NCBI RefSeq assembly: GCF_003060885.1
Contig: NZ_QAIG01000005.1
Coordinates: forward strand, 1,510,248 to 1,546,080
From: Pseudomonas sp. HMWF032
GTDB taxonomy: Bacteria; Pseudomonadota; Gammaproteobacteria; Pseudomonadales; Pseudomonadaceae
Direction: 5' to 3'
Length of the DNA: 35,833 bases
Shown: positions 26,374 to 35,713 of the stretch, piece by piece
Layout of the letters: the number at the start of each line of letters is the position of its first letter
Position numbering within the stretch: position 1 is the stretch's first letter
Translations under genes and position numbers: made by a program
Notes under the pieces: generated by a model
Told to the model about the DNA's origin: nothing
The model's input: only the letters and a program-made list of their open reading frames with translations
Database searches by the model: none

Positions 26374-26808
26374 TTATTCCTCGAACTTACCGCCAGCTGC
26401 TTCGATAGCCGCGCGCGCACCTTTGGTGGCGGCGATACCTTTAAGGGTGACTGCCTGAGTAACCTCACCGGACAGCATGACTTTCACGCGCTGTACGTTT
26501 TGATTGATCAGGTTGGCATCCTTCAGCGACTGCAGAGTAACAATGCCGCCTTCTACTTTATTCAGCTCAGACGTACGCACTTCTGCGCGATCCATAGCCT
26601 TCAAAGATACGAAGCCGAACTTAGGCAGACGGCGGTGCAGAGGCTGCTGGCCGCCTTCGAAACCCGGAGCAATAGTGCCACCGGAGCGCGAGGTTTGACC
26701 TTTGTGGCCACGGCCACCTGTCTTACCCAAACCGCTACCGATACCACGGCCCGGACGGTGCTTCTCGCGACGGGAACCCGGCGCAGGACTCAAATCGTTC
26801 AGGTACAT
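26374..26808 (-). CDS. rplO: 50S ribosomal protein L15
   Basis: This 144-residue L15 is a late-assembly large-subunit protein. The glycine-rich, basic N terminus ([20 protein letters not shown]) and [14 protein letters not shown] are typical. It lies 3 bases after rpmD and touches secY. Confidence 0.98.
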   Translation of the reverse strand: MYLNDLSPAPGSRREKHRPGRGIGSGLGKTGGRGHKGQTSRSGGTIAPGFEGGQQPLHRRLPKFGFVSLKAMDRAEVRTSELNKVEGGIVTLQSLKDANLINQNVQRVKVMLSGEVTQAVTLKGIAATKGARAAIEAAGGKFEE

Positions 26809-26811
26809 GAA

Positions 26812-26991
26812 TTAACCCTCGACTCGCAGCATGTAGTAAGCCTTATTGATCATCCCGCGATTCTCGGGAGTATCCAGCACTTCTACGGTGTGACCGATGC
26901 GACGCAGACCCAAACCCTTTACGCAGAGCTTGTGGTTAGGAATGCGGCCGGACATGCTTTTTACCAGCGTAACTTTTACGGTATTAGCCAT
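26812..26991 (-). CDS. rpmD: 50S ribosomal protein L30
   Basis: This is a 59-residue L30 with [20 protein letters not shown] at the start and [12 protein letters not shown] in the middle. The ATG at 26989-26991 lies 2 bases after the rpsE stop and its own TAA is at 26812-26814. It is a normal spc operon member of typical length. Confidence 0.97.
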   Translation of the reverse strand: MANTVKVTLVKSMSGRIPNHKLCVKGLGLRRIGHTVEVLDTPENRGMINKAYYMLRVEG

Positions 26992-26993
26992 GA

Positions 26994-27494
26994 TTAGAGA
27001 ATCTCCTCGACACTCTTGCCACGCTTAGCCGCAACAGAACTTGGCGACTGCATAGCTTTCAAACCTTTGAAAGTGGCATACACCACGTTCACCGGGTTAG
27101 TCGAGCCGTAGCACTTAGCCAGAACGTTTTGCACACCAGCCACTTCGAGAACAGCACGCATGGCGCCGCCAGCGATGATACCGGTACCTTCGGAAGCAGG
27201 CTGCATGTAAACCTTGGAAGCGCCATGGGCAGACTTCATGGCGTACTGCAGCGTAGTGCCGTTCAGATCCACTTGGATCATGTTGCGACGCGCAGCTTCC
27301 ATCGCCTTCTGGATGGCAGCAGGCACTTCACGGGATTTGCCACGGCCGAAACCGACGCGCCCCTTACCATCACCCACCACGGTCAACGCGGTGAAAGTGA
27401 AGATACGGCCACCCTTAACGGTCTTGGCAACGCGGTTAACCTGTACCAGCTTCTCGATATAGCCTTCGTCGCGCTTTTGGTCGTTATTTGCCAT
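26994..27494 (-). CDS. rpsE: 30S ribosomal protein S5
   Basis: This 166-residue S5 helps decoding fidelity. The S5 double-stranded RNA-binding part ([37 protein letters not shown]) and the C-terminal domain ([20 protein letters not shown]) are intact. Spacing to rplR is 3 bases and to rpmD 2. Confidence 0.98.
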   Translation of the reverse strand: MANNDQKRDEGYIEKLVQVNRVAKTVKGGRIFTFTALTVVGDGKGRVGFGRGKSREVPAAIQKAMEAARRNMIQVDLNGTTLQYAMKSAHGASKVYMQPASEGTGIIAGGAMRAVLEVAGVQNVLAKCYGSTNPVNVVYATFKGLKAMQSPSSVAAKRGKSVEEIL

Positions 27495-27497
27495 AAC

Positions 27498-27848
27498 TTA
27501 GAACTCCAGCCCGCCTTCACGAGCAGCATCAGCCAGCGCCTTGACGCGGCCGTGGTACTTGAAGCCAGAACGGTCGAATGCAACCTGAGTTACACCAGCG
27601 GCTTTCGCACGCTCGGCAACCAGCTCGCCAACTTTCTTGGCCGCGTCAACGTTGCCAGTGGCGCCGTCACGCAGTGCTTTGTCCAAGGTAGAGGCGCTGG
27701 CCAGAACCTTGCTGCCGTCGGCCGAAATGACCTGGGCATAGATGTGCTGCGAAGAGCGATACACGCACAGACGCACAGCTTCGAGCTCGTGCATTTTCAG
27801 GCGTGCTTTGCGAGCGCGACGCAGTCGAGTAACTTTTTTGTCGGTCAT
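27498..27848 (-). CDS. rplR: 50S ribosomal protein L18
   Basis: This 116-residue L18 binds 5S rRNA in the central protuberance. The basic N terminus [13 protein letters not shown] and the [11 protein letters not shown] and [20 protein letters not shown] blocks are family marks. It lies 10 bases after rplF. Confidence 0.98.
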   Translation of the reverse strand: MTDKKVTRLRRARKARLKMHELEAVRLCVYRSSQHIYAQVISADGSKVLASASTLDKALRDGATGNVDAAKKVGELVAERAKAAGVTQVAFDRSGFKYHGRVKALADAAREGGLEF

Positions 27849-27858
27849 TTGCTATGCC

Positions 27859-28392
27859 CTACTTCTTCTTGGCTTCTTTACGGCGGACGACTTCGTCTGC
27901 GTAACGAACACCTTTGCCCTTGTAAGGTTCAGGACGACGGAAATCACGAATTTCCGCAGCGACCTGACCAACCAGTTGCTTGTCGACACCCTTGATCAGG
28001 ATCTCGGTCTGGTTCGGGGTTTCAGCCACTACACCTTCCGGCAACTCATAGTCGATCGGATGGGAGAAGCCGAGAGCGAGGTTCAGCACCTGACCTTTGG
28101 CTTGCGCTTTGTAACCAACACCAACCAGCTGCAGCTTACGCTCGAAGCCTGCGCTAACACCGATCACCATGTTGTTGACCAGAGCGCGAGTGGTACCGGC
28201 CATTGCGCGAGTCTGCTGATCACCATTGCGAGCAGCGAAACGCAGCTCACCGGCTTCTTGCAGGACTTCAACGGACGAGTGAACATTCAGTTCGAGAGTG
28301 CCCTTGGCACCCTTTACCGAAAGCTGTTGGCCGGTGAGTTTGACCTCAACGCCAGCTGGCAGCTTAACGGGGTTCTTAGCAACGCGAGACAT
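27859..28392 (-). CDS. rplF: 50S ribosomal protein L6
   Basis: This 177-residue L6 has two related domains. Motifs include [34 protein letters not shown] and the signature [20 protein letters not shown] near the C terminus. It lies 12 bases after rpsH. Confidence 0.98.
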   Translation of the reverse strand: MSRVAKNPVKLPAGVEVKLTGQQLSVKGAKGTLELNVHSSVEVLQEAGELRFAARNGDQQTRAMAGTTRALVNNMVIGVSAGFERKLQLVGVGYKAQAKGQVLNLALGFSHPIDYELPEGVVAETPNQTEILIKGVDKQLVGQVAAEIRDFRRPEPYKGKGVRYADEVVRRKEAKKK

Positions 28393-28404
28393 GCTTATCC
28401 CCCC

Positions 28405-28797
28405 TTAGAACACTGTGCAAAGCACTTCGCCGCCGACACCGGCAGCGCGCGCAGCGCGGTCCGTCATCACACCCTTGTTGGTGGAGACGATGGATACACC
28501 GAGACCGCCACGAACTTTCGGCAGATCATCGACGGATTTGTATTGGCGAAGGCCTGGACGGCTCACGCGCTTAACTTCTTCGATAACCGGACGGCCCTCG
28601 AAGTACTTCAGCTCGATGGACAGCTGCGGCTTAACTTCACCGCTGATCTGATAACCCGCAATATAACCTTCGTCTTTCAAAACTTTGGCTACAGCCACCT
28701 TCAACGTGGAAGACGGCATGCTTACGACGGACTTTTCAGCCATCTGGGCATTACGGATACGAGTTAGCATGTCCGCTAACGGGTCCTGCATACTCAT
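28405..28797 (-). CDS. rpsH: 30S ribosomal protein S8
   Basis: This 130-residue S8 binds the central domain of 16S rRNA and, in E. coli, represses the spc operon at rplE. It has [16 protein letters not shown] at the start and [16 protein letters not shown] at the end. A 174-base gap with hairpins and a promoter separates it from rpsN, so here it may head its own transcription unit. Confidence 0.98.
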   Translation of the reverse strand: MSMQDPLADMLTRIRNAQMAEKSVVSMPSSTLKVAVAKVLKDEGYIAGYQISGEVKPQLSIELKYFEGRPVIEEVKRVSRPGLRQYKSVDDLPKVRGGLGVSIVSTNKGVMTDRAARAAGVGGEVLCTVF

Positions 28798-28884
28798 GGG
28801 CTAGACGCTCCTGATACAAAAAGAATTAGCCTTTCGGCTACAGTCGCTGGACAGGGTACAAACCCAGGCTCAGGCGAGCCGAGC

Positions 28885-28913
28885 ATTCTAGAGACTGATC
28901 AAAAATGAATCAA
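28885..28913 (-). promoter_or_regulatory. Promoter upstream of rpsH inside the spc gene block
   Basis: On the minus strand TTGATT (28908-28913) and TAGAAT (28885-28890) are exactly 17 bases apart. The -35 box lies within the arm of the terminator hairpin at 28906-28934. The expected leader before rpsH is about 80 bases. Confidence 0.7.
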
Positions 28914-28934
28914 GCCCCAAAGGGGCTTGATTCA
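28906..28934 (-). terminator. Strong intrinsic-terminator-like hairpin between rpsN and rpsH
   Basis: A perfect 13-bp stem (28906-28918 with 28922-28934) has a 3-base loop. On the minus strand the stem TGAATCAAGCCCC/GGGGCTTGATTCA is followed by TTTTT. It is 38 bases past the rpsN stop. Confidence 0.8.
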
Positions 28935-28942
28935 CAGATAAG

Positions 28943-28969
28943 ACAAAGCCGGCACTAGGCCGGCTTTGT
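28943..28969. terminator. Second hairpin immediately after rpsN
   Basis: ACAAAGCCGGC and GCCGGCTTTGT (28943-28953 with 28959-28969) form an 11-bp stem with a 5-base loop, starting 2 bases past the rpsN stop. On the minus strand no good T tract follows; on the plus strand TTTTT follows. It may pause RNA polymerase or protect the 3' end of the upstream mRNA. Confidence 0.65.
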
Positions 28970-28971
28970 TT

Positions 28972-29277
28972 TTACCAGCTGGCTTTCACCAGACCTGGTA
29001 CATCACCGCGCATTGCCGCTTCACGCAGCTTGATACGCGACAGGCCGAACTTGCGGAATACGCCGTGCGGACGACCAGTGATGCGGCAGCGATTGCGCAG
29101 GCGCGAAGCGCTTGCATCACGCGGCTGCTTCTGCAGTGCTACTTGAGCCTCCCAACGCGCTTCCGGACTGGTGTTCGGATTGGCGATGGTAGCTTTCAGC
29201 TCGGCACGCTTTTTAGCGTACTTGGCTACCGTTTGCTGACGCTTCAGCTCACGGTTTTTCATGCTGGTTTTGGCCAT
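28972..29277 (-). CDS. rpsN: 30S ribosomal protein S14 (zinc-free form)
   Basis: This is a 101-residue S14 of the long C- type: it has only one cysteine in the [21 protein letters not shown] block and no CxxC pairs. The ATG is at 29275-29277 ([13 protein letters not shown]); in-frame upstream sequence overlaps rplE and is not used. It lies 13 bases after rplE and is followed by two hairpins. Confidence 0.98.
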   Translation of the reverse strand: MAKTSMKNRELKRQQTVAKYAKKRAELKATIANPNTSPEARWEAQVALQKQPRDASASRLRNRCRITGRPHGVFRKFGLSRIKLREAAMRGDVPGLVKASW

Positions 29278-29290
29278 GATCCAACTCCAA

Positions 29291-29830
29291 TCAGTTACGG
29301 AACGGGAATTTGAAAGCACGCAACAGCGCGCGGCCTTCATCATCGTTACGGGCAGTGGTAGTCAGGGTAATGTCCAGACCACGCAGGGCATCGATCTTGT
29401 CGTAGTCGATTTCCGGGAAGATGATCTGCTCTTTGACGCCCATGCTGTAATTGCCACGACCATCAAAGGACTTGGCATTCAGGCCGCGGAAGTCACGCAC
29501 GCGCGGCAGGGAGATAGACAGCAGACGATCCAGGAACTCGTACATACGCTCACGGCGCAGAGTCACTTTTACGCCAATCGGCCAGCCCTCACGAACCTTG
29601 AAGCCTGCAATCGACTTACGGGCATAAGTCACAACGACTTTCTGACCGGTAATCTTTTCCAGGTCGGCAACAGCGTGCTCGATGACTTTTTTGTCACCGA
29701 TCGCTTCGCCCAGGCCCATGTTCAGGGTGATCTTGGTGATGCGCGGAACTTCCATCACGTTGGCGAGCTTAAGTTCTTCCTTAAGCTTCGGCGCGATTTC
29801 TTTCCGGTAAATCTCTTTTAGTCGTGCCAT
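29291..29830 (-). CDS. rplE: 50S ribosomal protein L5
   Basis: This 179-residue L5 binds 5S rRNA and contacts P-site tRNA. Motifs are [40 protein letters not shown] and [18 protein letters not shown]. The gap after rplX is 20 bases, where an S8 repressor site lies in E. coli; I did not fold it. Confidence 0.98.
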   Translation of the reverse strand: MARLKEIYRKEIAPKLKEELKLANVMEVPRITKITLNMGLGEAIGDKKVIEHAVADLEKITGQKVVVTYARKSIAGFKVREGWPIGVKVTLRRERMYEFLDRLLSISLPRVRDFRGLNAKSFDGRGNYSMGVKEQIIFPEIDYDKIDALRGLDITLTTTARNDDEGRALLRAFKFPFRN

Positions 29831-29850
29831 GGTCTTCTACCTAGCAGTGT

Positions 29851-30165
29851 TCAAGCATCAACCGCTTTTTGGGTCGACTTGAAGACACGAATTTTTTTAC
29901 CGTCTTCTACTTTGAAACCAACGCGATCAGCCTTGTTGGTTTCGCCATTGAAGATGGCCACGTTAGAAGCGTGCAGAGGCGCTTCTTTCTCGACGATACC
30001 GCCCTGAACGCCCGACATCGGGTTCGGCTTGGTATGGCGCTTCACCAGGTTGATCCCACCGACGACCAAACGGTCGTCAGCGAGAACCTTGAGCACCTTG
30101 CCACGCTTACCTTTGTCTTTACCGGCGATCACGATGATCTCGTCGTCACGACGAATCTTTTGCAT
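29851..30165 (-). CDS. rplX: 50S ribosomal protein L24
   Basis: This 104-residue L24 initiates large-subunit assembly. The KOW motif is visible in [20 protein letters not shown] at residues 7-26 or so, and [14 protein letters not shown] follows. It lies 11 bases after rplN. Confidence 0.98.
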   Translation of the reverse strand: MQKIRRDDEIIVIAGKDKGKRGKVLKVLADDRLVVGGINLVKRHTKPNPMSGVQGGIVEKEAPLHASNVAIFNGETNKADRVGFKVEDGKKIRVFKSTQKAVDA

Positions 30166-30176
30166 GTCGGATCTCC

Positions 30177-30545
30177 TTAGAGCACTTCAGGTGCGAGCGA
30201 GACGATCTTCATGAACTTCTCAGAGCGAAGTTCACGAGTCACTGGCCCAAAAATACGGGTGCCGATCGGCTCTTGCTTGTTGTTCAGCAGAACAGCAGCG
30301 TTGCCATCAAAGCGGATGATCGAGCCATCAGGACGACGAACGCCGTGACGGGTGCGGACTACAACAGCAGTCATCACCTGGCCTTTCTTCACTTTGCCGC
30401 GTGGAATGGCTTCCTTAACGGTCACTTTGATGATGTCGCCGATGCCAGCGTAACGGCGATGCGAGCCGCCCAGCACCTTGATGCACATAACGCGACGAGC
30501 ACCGCTGTTGTCAGCGACGTCGAGCATGGATTGAGTCTGAATCAT
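30177..30545 (-). CDS. rplN: 50S ribosomal protein L14
   Basis: This 122-residue L14 forms an intersubunit bridge. Motifs include [20 protein letters not shown] and [16 protein letters not shown]. In E. coli this gene starts the spc operon, but here only 23 bases separate it from rpsQ and no promoter or hairpin is seen, so S10 and spc genes appear joined. Confidence 0.98.
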   Translation of the reverse strand: MIQTQSMLDVADNSGARRVMCIKVLGGSHRRYAGIGDIIKVTVKEAIPRGKVKKGQVMTAVVVRTRHGVRRPDGSIIRFDGNAAVLLNNKQEPIGTRIFGPVTRELRSEKFMKIVSLAPEVL

Positions 30546-30568
30546 ATAATTTCTCCGACCCTTAGCCC

Positions 30569-30835
30569 TTAGACTTCCACTGCGCGTTCGAGGATCTCAA
30601 CCAGCGCCCAAGACTTGGTCTTGGCAACGGGACGAGTTTCACGAATGGAAACTTTGTCGCCGATCTTGCTCTGATTGGTTTCGTCGTGCGCGTGCAGCTT
30701 GGTCGAACGCTTGACATATTTGCCGTAGATCGGGTGCTTAACGCGACGCTCGATCAATACGGTGATGGTCTTGTCCATCTTGTCGCTGACGACACGGCCG
30801 GTCAGCGTACGGACTGTTTTTTCGGCTTCAGCCAT
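30569..30835 (-). CDS. rpsQ: 30S ribosomal protein S17
   Basis: This 88-residue S17 is a primary 16S rRNA-binding protein. Motifs are [20 protein letters not shown] and [19 protein letters not shown] chose the ATG at 30833-30835 (MAEAEKTVR) over an upstream GTG that would overlap rpmC; the gap to rpmC is 2 bases. Confidence 0.97.
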   Translation of the reverse strand: MAEAEKTVRTLTGRVVSDKMDKTITVLIERRVKHPIYGKYVKRSTKLHAHDETNQSKIGDKVSIRETRPVAKTKSWALVEILERAVEV

Positions 30836-30837
30836 GA

Positions 30838-31029
30838 TCACTTACCTGCCTGCTGGTTGAGCACAGTTTTCACACGAGCGATGTCGCGCTTAACTTGCGA
30901 GAGCAGGTGAGACTGCCCCAACTGGCCAGTTGCCTTCTGCATGCGCAGATTGAACTGGTCGCGCAGCAGGCCGAGCAGTTGCTCGTTCAGCTGCTGTGCT
31001 GATTTTTCACGAAGTTCATTCGCTTTCAT
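30838..31029 (-). CDS. rpmC: 50S ribosomal protein L29
   Basis: This 63-residue L29 is a helical protein near the exit tunnel, where trigger factor and SRP dock. It has [19 protein letters not shown] and [13 protein letters not shown]. The ATG overlaps the rplP stop as TGATG, so the two are translationally coupled. Confidence 0.97.
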
Positions 31030-31442
31030 CACATCACCGTCCGCTTAACAAAAGTGGTGGCGAGTGGCAGCTTTGCAGCAGCCAGGGCGAAAGCCTCACG
31101 CGCCAACTCTTCGGAAACGCCTTCGATCTCATACAGGACTTTGCCTGGCTGGATCTGGGCTACCCAATACTCAACGCTACCCTTACCTTTACCCATCCGC
31201 ACTTCGAGAGGCTTCTTGGAGATCGGCTTGTCCGGGAAAACGCGAATCCAGATTTTCCCGCCACGCTTAACGTGACGAGTCAGAGCACGACGAGCGGACT
31301 CAATCTGACGGGCGGTGAGACGACCGCGGGCAACAGACTTCAGTGCGAATTCGCCGAAGCTGACTTTGCTACCGCGCTGAGCCAGACCACGGTTGTGGCC
31401 GGTCATCTGCTTACGGAACTTCGTACGCTTTGGTTGCAACAT
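31029..31442 (-). CDS. rplP: 50S ribosomal protein L16
   Basis: This 137-residue L16 helps shape the A site of the peptidyl-transferase region. Motifs are [19 protein letters not shown] and [19 protein letters not shown]. It lies 12 bases after rpsC and overlaps rpmC by 1 base. Confidence 0.98.
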
Positions 31443-31454
31443 TTGGCGTACCCC

Positions 31455-32141
31455 TTACTTAGCAGCTTTTTTACGAGGCGCAGGTGCTTGTGGTTTCAGT
31501 TCTTCTTTAAGGCCACCAATTACTTCGCCTTTGAAGATCCAAACCTTGACACCGATCACACCGTAAGTGGTGTGCGCTTCGTACGTGGCATAGTCGATAT
31601 CGGCACGCAGGGTGTGCAACGGCACACGACCTTCGCGATACCATTCGGTACGTGCAATTTCAGCACCACCGAGACGACCGCTCACTTGGATTTTGATGCC
31701 TTTGGCACCAATACGCATGGCGTTTTGTACAGCGCGCTTCATGGCGCGACGGAACATCACGCGACGCTCCAGCTGCTGAGCTACGCTCTGCGCAACCAGC
31801 ATACCGTCGAGCTCCGGCTTACGGATCTCTTCGATATTGATGTGCACAGGCACACCCATTTGCTTGGTCAGGTCCTGACGCAGCTTCTCAACATCTTCAC
31901 CTTTCTTCCCGATAACGATACCTGGACGAGCAGTGTGGATGGTGATGCGTGCAGTTTGAGCCGGACGAGCAATGTCGATACGGCTTACGGACGCGCTTTT
32001 TAGTTTGTCTTGGAGATACTCACGCACCTTCAGATCAGCGAACAAATAGTCCGCATAAGTCCGACCGTCTGCGTACCAGACGGAGGTGTGCTCCTTGACG
32101 ATTCCCAGGCGAATGCCAATGGGATGTACTTTCTGACCCAT
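31455..32141 (-). CDS. rpsC: 30S ribosomal protein S3
   Basis: This 228-residue S3 lines the mRNA entry channel. A type II KH domain is seen at about 40-110 with [19 protein letters not shown]. The C-terminal S3 domain has [20 protein letters not shown]. The ATG at 32139-32141 ([13 protein letters not shown]) is the family start; the open frame upstream overlaps rplV and is not used. Confidence 0.98.
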   Translation of the reverse strand: MGQKVHPIGIRLGIVKEHTSVWYADGRTYADYLFADLKVREYLQDKLKSASVSRIDIARPAQTARITIHTARPGIVIGKKGEDVEKLRQDLTKQMGVPVHINIEEIRKPELDGMLVAQSVAQQLERRVMFRRAMKRAVQNAMRIGAKGIKIQVSGRLGGAEIARTEWYREGRVPLHTLRADIDYATYEAHTTYGVIGVKVWIFKGEVIGGLKEELKPQAPAPRKKAAK

Positions 32142-32154
32142 CTGATCGACTCCG

Positions 32155-32487
32155 TTACTTGTCCGCAACCTTGACAGTGATATGGCAAGACCGCTTGACG
32201 ATGCGATCAGCGCGGCCTTTGGCACGCGGCATGATGCGCTTCAGCGAACGCCCTTCGTTGACGAAAACGGTGCTGACCTTCAGGTCATCAACGTCTGCGC
32301 CTTCGTTGTGCTCGGCGTTGGCTACAGCCGACTCCAGCACTTTTTTCATGATTTCCGCGGCTTTCTTACTGCTAAAAGCCAGCAGGTTGAGCGCTTCGCC
32401 CACCTTCTTCCCGCGGATCTGGTCGGCGACCAAGCGGGCTTTCTGGGCGGAGATTCGAGCGCCCGACAACTTAGCGGCTACTTCCAT
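32155..32487 (-). CDS. rplV: 50S ribosomal protein L22
   Basis: This 110-residue L22 reaches into the exit tunnel, and its loop can confer macrolide resistance when altered. Motifs are [18 protein letters not shown] and the tunnel hairpin tip near [17 protein letters not shown], which looks wild type. It lies 11 bases after rpsS. Confidence 0.98.
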
Positions 32488-32498
32488 TTCCTTACCCC

Positions 32499-32774
32499 TT
32501 AACGCTTGGCTTTCTTGTCAGCCACGTGCCCACGATAGGTACGAGTGCCGGCAAATTCGCCCAGTTTGTGACCGACCATGTCTTCGTTCACCAGAACTGG
32601 GACATGTTGACGACCGTTATGTACAGCGATGGTCAAACCGACCATTTGCGGCAGGATCATGGAACGGCGCGACCAGGTTTTCACTGGCTTGCGATCGTTC
32701 TTTTCCACCGCCACTTCGATCTTCTTCAGTAGGTGAAGATCAATAAAAGGACCTTTTTTCAGAGAACGTGGCAC
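32499..32774 (-). CDS. rpsS: 30S ribosomal protein S19
   Basis: This 91-residue S19 forms a complex with S13 in the head of the small subunit. Motifs are [33 protein letters not shown] and [16 protein letters not shown]. It lies 16 bases after rplB. Confidence 0.98.
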
Positions 32775-32790
32775 TGTCGTATCCCTCTAT

Positions 32791-33615
32791 TTACTTGCGA
32801 CGACGGACGATCATGTTGTCGGTGCGTTTGTTACCACGAGTCTTCGCGCCCTTCGTCGGGAAGCCCCATGGAGACACCGGATGACGACCACCAGAGGTAC
32901 GACCTTCACCACCACCGTGTGGGTGATCAACCGGGTTCATGGCAACACCACGAACGGTTGGGCGAACGCCACGCCAGCGCTTGGCACCAGCTTTACCCAG
33001 CGAACGCAGGCTGTGCTCGGAGTTCGAGACTTCGCCCAGGGTCGCACGGCACTCAGCCAGGACTTTACGCATTTCACCGGAACGCAGACGCAGGGTCACG
33101 TAGACACCCTCACGCGCAATCAGCTGAGCCGAAGCACCAGCGGAACGAGCGATCTGAGCACCTTTACCCGGCTTCAGTTCGATACCGTGAACAGTGCTAC
33201 CAACTGGAATATTACGCAGTTGCAGGCTGTTGCCCGGCTTAATCGGAGCCATGATGCCAGCTACCAGCTGATCGCCAGCGCTCACGCCTTTAGGGGCGAT
33301 GATGTAGCGACGCTCGCCGTCTGCATACATCAACAGAGCGATGTGTGCGGTACGGTTCGGATCGTATTCAATACGCTCAACAGTGGCTGGAATGCCATCT
33401 TTGTCGTTGCGACGGAAATCGACCAGACGGTAATGCTGCTTGTGGCCACCACCGATATGACGGGTGGTAATACGACCATTGTTGTTACGACCGCCAGTCT
33501 TCGACTTCTTCTCGAGCAGCGGAGCGTAAGGAGCGCCTTTGTGCAGCTCCTGATTGACCACCTTGACCACAAAACGGCGGCCAGCGGAAGTCGGTTTGCA
33601 TTTAACGATTGCCAT
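32791..33615 (-). CDS. rplB: 50S ribosomal protein L2
   Basis: This 274-residue L2 is needed for subunit association and peptidyl transfer. Typical parts are [20 protein letters not shown] and the C-terminal [18 protein letters not shown], which includes the conserved His needed for peptidyl-transferase activity. It lies 14 bases after rplW. Confidence 0.98.
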   Translation of the reverse strand: MAIVKCKPTSAGRRFVVKVVNQELHKGAPYAPLLEKKSKTGGRNNNGRITTRHIGGGHKQHYRLVDFRRNDKDGIPATVERIEYDPNRTAHIALLMYADGERRYIIAPKGVSAGDQLVAGIMAPIKPGNSLQLRNIPVGSTVHGIELKPGKGAQIARSAGASAQLIAREGVYVTLRLRSGEMRKVLAECRATLGEVSNSEHSLRSLGKAGAKRWRGVRPTVRGVAMNPVDHPHGGGEGRTSGGRHPVSPWGFPTKGAKTRGNKRTDNMIVRRRK

Positions 33616-33629
33616 GATGCACCCCTTCC

Positions 33630-33929
33630 TTACTCAGCACTGCTGGCGAAATCGAGATCTTGGCCCGGCTGAAGCGAAATGATCGCTTTCTTCCAGTCGT
33701 TACGCTTGCCCAGACCGCGAGCATTGCGCTTGGTCTTACCGAGAACATTCACGGTATTGACTGCAGCAACATTCACGTTGAACAGGCTTTCGACGGCCTT
33801 CTTGATTTCCAGCTTGGTTGCATCGGTTGCAACCTTGAAAACGAACTGACTTTTCTTGTCAGCGAGAACAGTGGCCTTCTCGGAGATGTGCGGGCCAAGC
33901 AGCACTTTAAATACGCGTTCCTGGTTCAT
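33630..33929 (-). CDS. rplW: 50S ribosomal protein L23
   Basis: This 99-residue L23 is the docking site for trigger factor and SRP at the tunnel exit. It has [31 protein letters not shown] and [16 protein letters not shown]. Its start overlaps the rplD end by 4 bases (ATGA), a coupling signal. Confidence 0.98.
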   Translation of the reverse strand: MNQERVFKVLLGPHISEKATVLADKKSQFVFKVATDATKLEIKKAVESLFNVNVAAVNTVNVLGKTKRNARGLGKRNDWKKAIISLQPGQDLDFASSAE

Positions 33930-34528
33930 CCCAGCAGCTCCTCGAATTTCTTCACGGCAGAAACGGTGACCAGCACCTTTTCGTACGCGATCAGACTGAC
34001 CGGGTCGGAACCTTGCACGTCACGGACATCAACGTGTGGCAGGTTGCGCGCAGCCAGGTACAGATTCTCATCAATGGCATCGGACACGATCAGCACATCG
34101 GTCAGACCCATGCCATTCAACTTGCCCAACAGTTCTTTGGTCTTCGGCGCTTCAACACTGAAGTCTTCGACGACAATCAGACGATCAGTACGAACCAGCT
34201 CAGCAAGAATCGAACGCAATGCAGCGCGATACATTTTCTTGTTCAGCTTTTGATCGTGATTCTGCGGACGAGCAGCGAAAGTTACACCACCGCCACGCCA
34301 GATCGGACCACGAGTGGTACCTGCACGAGCCCGACCGGTACCTTTCTGACGCCAAGGGCGCTTACCGCCACCGGATACGTCGGAACGAGTCTTCTGCTGC
34401 TTGCTGCCTTGACGGCCGCCGGCCATGTAGGCCACAACTGCTTGGTGAACCAGGGTCTCGTTGTATGCGCCGCCAAAAGTGGCTTCGGATACTTCGATTG
34501 CTTGAGCGCCATTTACATTTAATTGCAT
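33926..34528 (-). CDS. rplD: 50S ribosomal protein L4
   Basis: This 200-residue L4 extends a loop into the exit tunnel and in E. coli represses the S10 operon. Motifs are [37 protein letters not shown] and [20 protein letters not shown]. It lies 12 bases after rplC. The S10 leader here looks too short for E. coli-type L4 control. Confidence 0.98.
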   Translation of the reverse strand: MQLNVNGAQAIEVSEATFGGAYNETLVHQAVVAYMAGGRQGSKQQKTRSDVSGGGKRPWRQKGTGRARAGTTRGPIWRGGGVTFAARPQNHDQKLNKKMYRAALRSILAELVRTDRLIVVEDFSVEAPKTKELLGKLNGMGLTDVLIVSDAIDENLYLAARNLPHVDVRDVQGSDPVSLIAYEKVLVTVSAVKKFEELLG

Positions 34529-34540
34529 GTCAGCTTCCCC

Positions 34541-35176
34541 TTAACCGCGAGCCTTGGCCGCTGGACGTACAACCAGGTTGCCGCCAGTAGCGCCAGGAAC
34601 AGCACCCTTGACCAGCAACAGATTGCGTTCAGCGTCAACCCGCACTACTTCCAGGGACTGCACGGTCACGCGCTCAGCGCCCATATGACCGGACATTTTT
34701 TTGCCCTTGAATACGCGACCCGGAGTCTGGCACTGGCCAATGGAACCCGGAACACGGTGGGACACGGAGTTACCGTGAGTGTTGTCTTGGCCGCGGAAGT
34801 TCCAACGCTTGATGGTACCGGCAAAGCCTTTACCCTTGGACTGACCAGTCACATCGACCAGTTGACCAGCTTGGAATATTTCAGCGTTGATCAGATCACC
34901 AGCCTGGTACTCGCCTTCTTCAAGACGGAATTCCAGAACCGTACGACCTGCCGCGACATTCGCCTTAGCGAAGTGACCGGCTTGCGCCTTGCTGACACGT
35001 GAAGCACGACGCTCGCCGACAGTGACTTGCACTGCACGATAGCCATCGGACTCTTCAGTTTTGAACTGAGTGACACGATTCGGCTCGATCTCAATGACCG
35101 TAACCGGAATGGAGACACCTTCTTCGGTGAAAATACGGGTCATACCCGCCTTTCGACCGACTACACCAATAGTCAT
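34541..35176 (-). CDS. rplC: 50S ribosomal protein L3
   Basis: This 211-residue L3 is an early assembly protein reaching the peptidyl-transferase centre. Motifs are [40 protein letters not shown] and the [14 protein letters not shown] methylation-loop segment with its Gln nearby. The 84-base gap to rpsJ is larger than its neighbours' and shows no convincing promoter. Confidence 0.98.
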   Translation of the reverse strand: MTIGVVGRKAGMTRIFTEEGVSIPVTVIEIEPNRVTQFKTEESDGYRAVQVTVGERRASRVSKAQAGHFAKANVAAGRTVLEFRLEEGEYQAGDLINAEIFQAGQLVDVTGQSKGKGFAGTIKRWNFRGQDNTHGNSVSHRVPGSIGQCQTPGRVFKGKKMSGHMGAERVTVQSLEVVRVDAERNLLLVKGAVPGATGGNLVVRPAAKARG

Positions 35177-35260
35177 GTTGTAACCTCATGAGTGTACGGG
35201 GCTTTCACCCGCTATGGCCGCCCATTTCAGAGCGTTACACGACTAAAACCTAAAGCGGTC

Positions 35261-35572
35261 TTAGCCGAGGCTGATCTGCACTTCCACACCAGCCGCAAGA
35301 TCAAGCTTCATCAGCGCGTCAACGGTTTTATCCGTTGGCTGGACGATGTCCAGAACACGCTTATGAGTACGGATCTCGAACTGATCACGCGCGTCTTTGT
35401 TGACGTGAGGCGAGGTCAGCACGGTGAACCGCTCTTTGCGGGTAGGCAGAGGAATAGGACCACGCACCTGAGCACCAGTACGTTTCGCGGTTTCCACGAT
35501 TTCCTGGGTTGATTGATCGATCAGGCGATGGTCAAAAGCCTTCAACCGAATACGGATTTGTTGGTTTTGCAT
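35261..35572 (-). CDS. rpsJ: 30S ribosomal protein S10 / NusE
   Basis: This 103-residue S10 serves in the head of the small subunit and, as NusE, in antitermination with NusB. It has [35 protein letters not shown] and the signature [12 protein letters not shown]. The ATG is at 35570-35572. It heads the S10 gene block, with its own promoter about 65 bases upstream. Confidence 0.98.
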   Translation of the reverse strand: MQNQQIRIRLKAFDHRLIDQSTQEIVETAKRTGAQVRGPIPLPTRKERFTVLTSPHVNKDARDQFEIRTHKRVLDIVQPTDKTVDALMKLDLAAGVEVQISLG

Positions 35573-35636
35573 TTTGACCTCAGATTCCAAGCTGCTATTC
35601 CCAACGGACGCAATACGCCCGTTAAAAGGAGGCGTG

Positions 35637-35665
35637 ATTCTATAGACGCCCCTAGCAGGTGTCAA
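35637..35665 (-). promoter_or_regulatory. Promoter of the S10 gene block (rpsJ)
   Basis: On the minus strand a consensus TTGACA (35660-35665) and TAGAAT (35637-35642) are exactly 17 bases apart, the best sigma70 promoter seen in the window. Transcription would start near 35630, for a leader of about 58 bases. It lies 8 bases after the tuf terminator. Confidence 0.85.
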
Positions 35666-35672
35666 CCCAATA

Positions 35673-35700
35673 AAAAAGCCCCCGCAAGCGGGGGCTTTTT
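35673..35700 (-). terminator. Terminator of tuf
   Basis: AAAAAGCCCCCGC and GCGGGGGCTTTTT (35673-35685 with 35688-35700) form a 13-bp stem with a 2-base core loop and flanking A/T tracts. It is 14 bases past the tuf stop and separates tuf from the S10 block. Confidence 0.93.
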
Positions 35701-35713
35701 CTCAAACCATCAC

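Noticed and set aside
27742..28767. 341-codon plus-strand frame opposite rplF and rpsH
   Set aside because: It is opposite two certain ribosomal genes and has no similarity to any protein family I know; the same holds for 30996-32003.
35177..35260. Possible promoter between rpsJ and rplC
   Set aside because: The 84-base gap is long for this block but I found no -35/-10 pair with acceptable spacing and no terminator.
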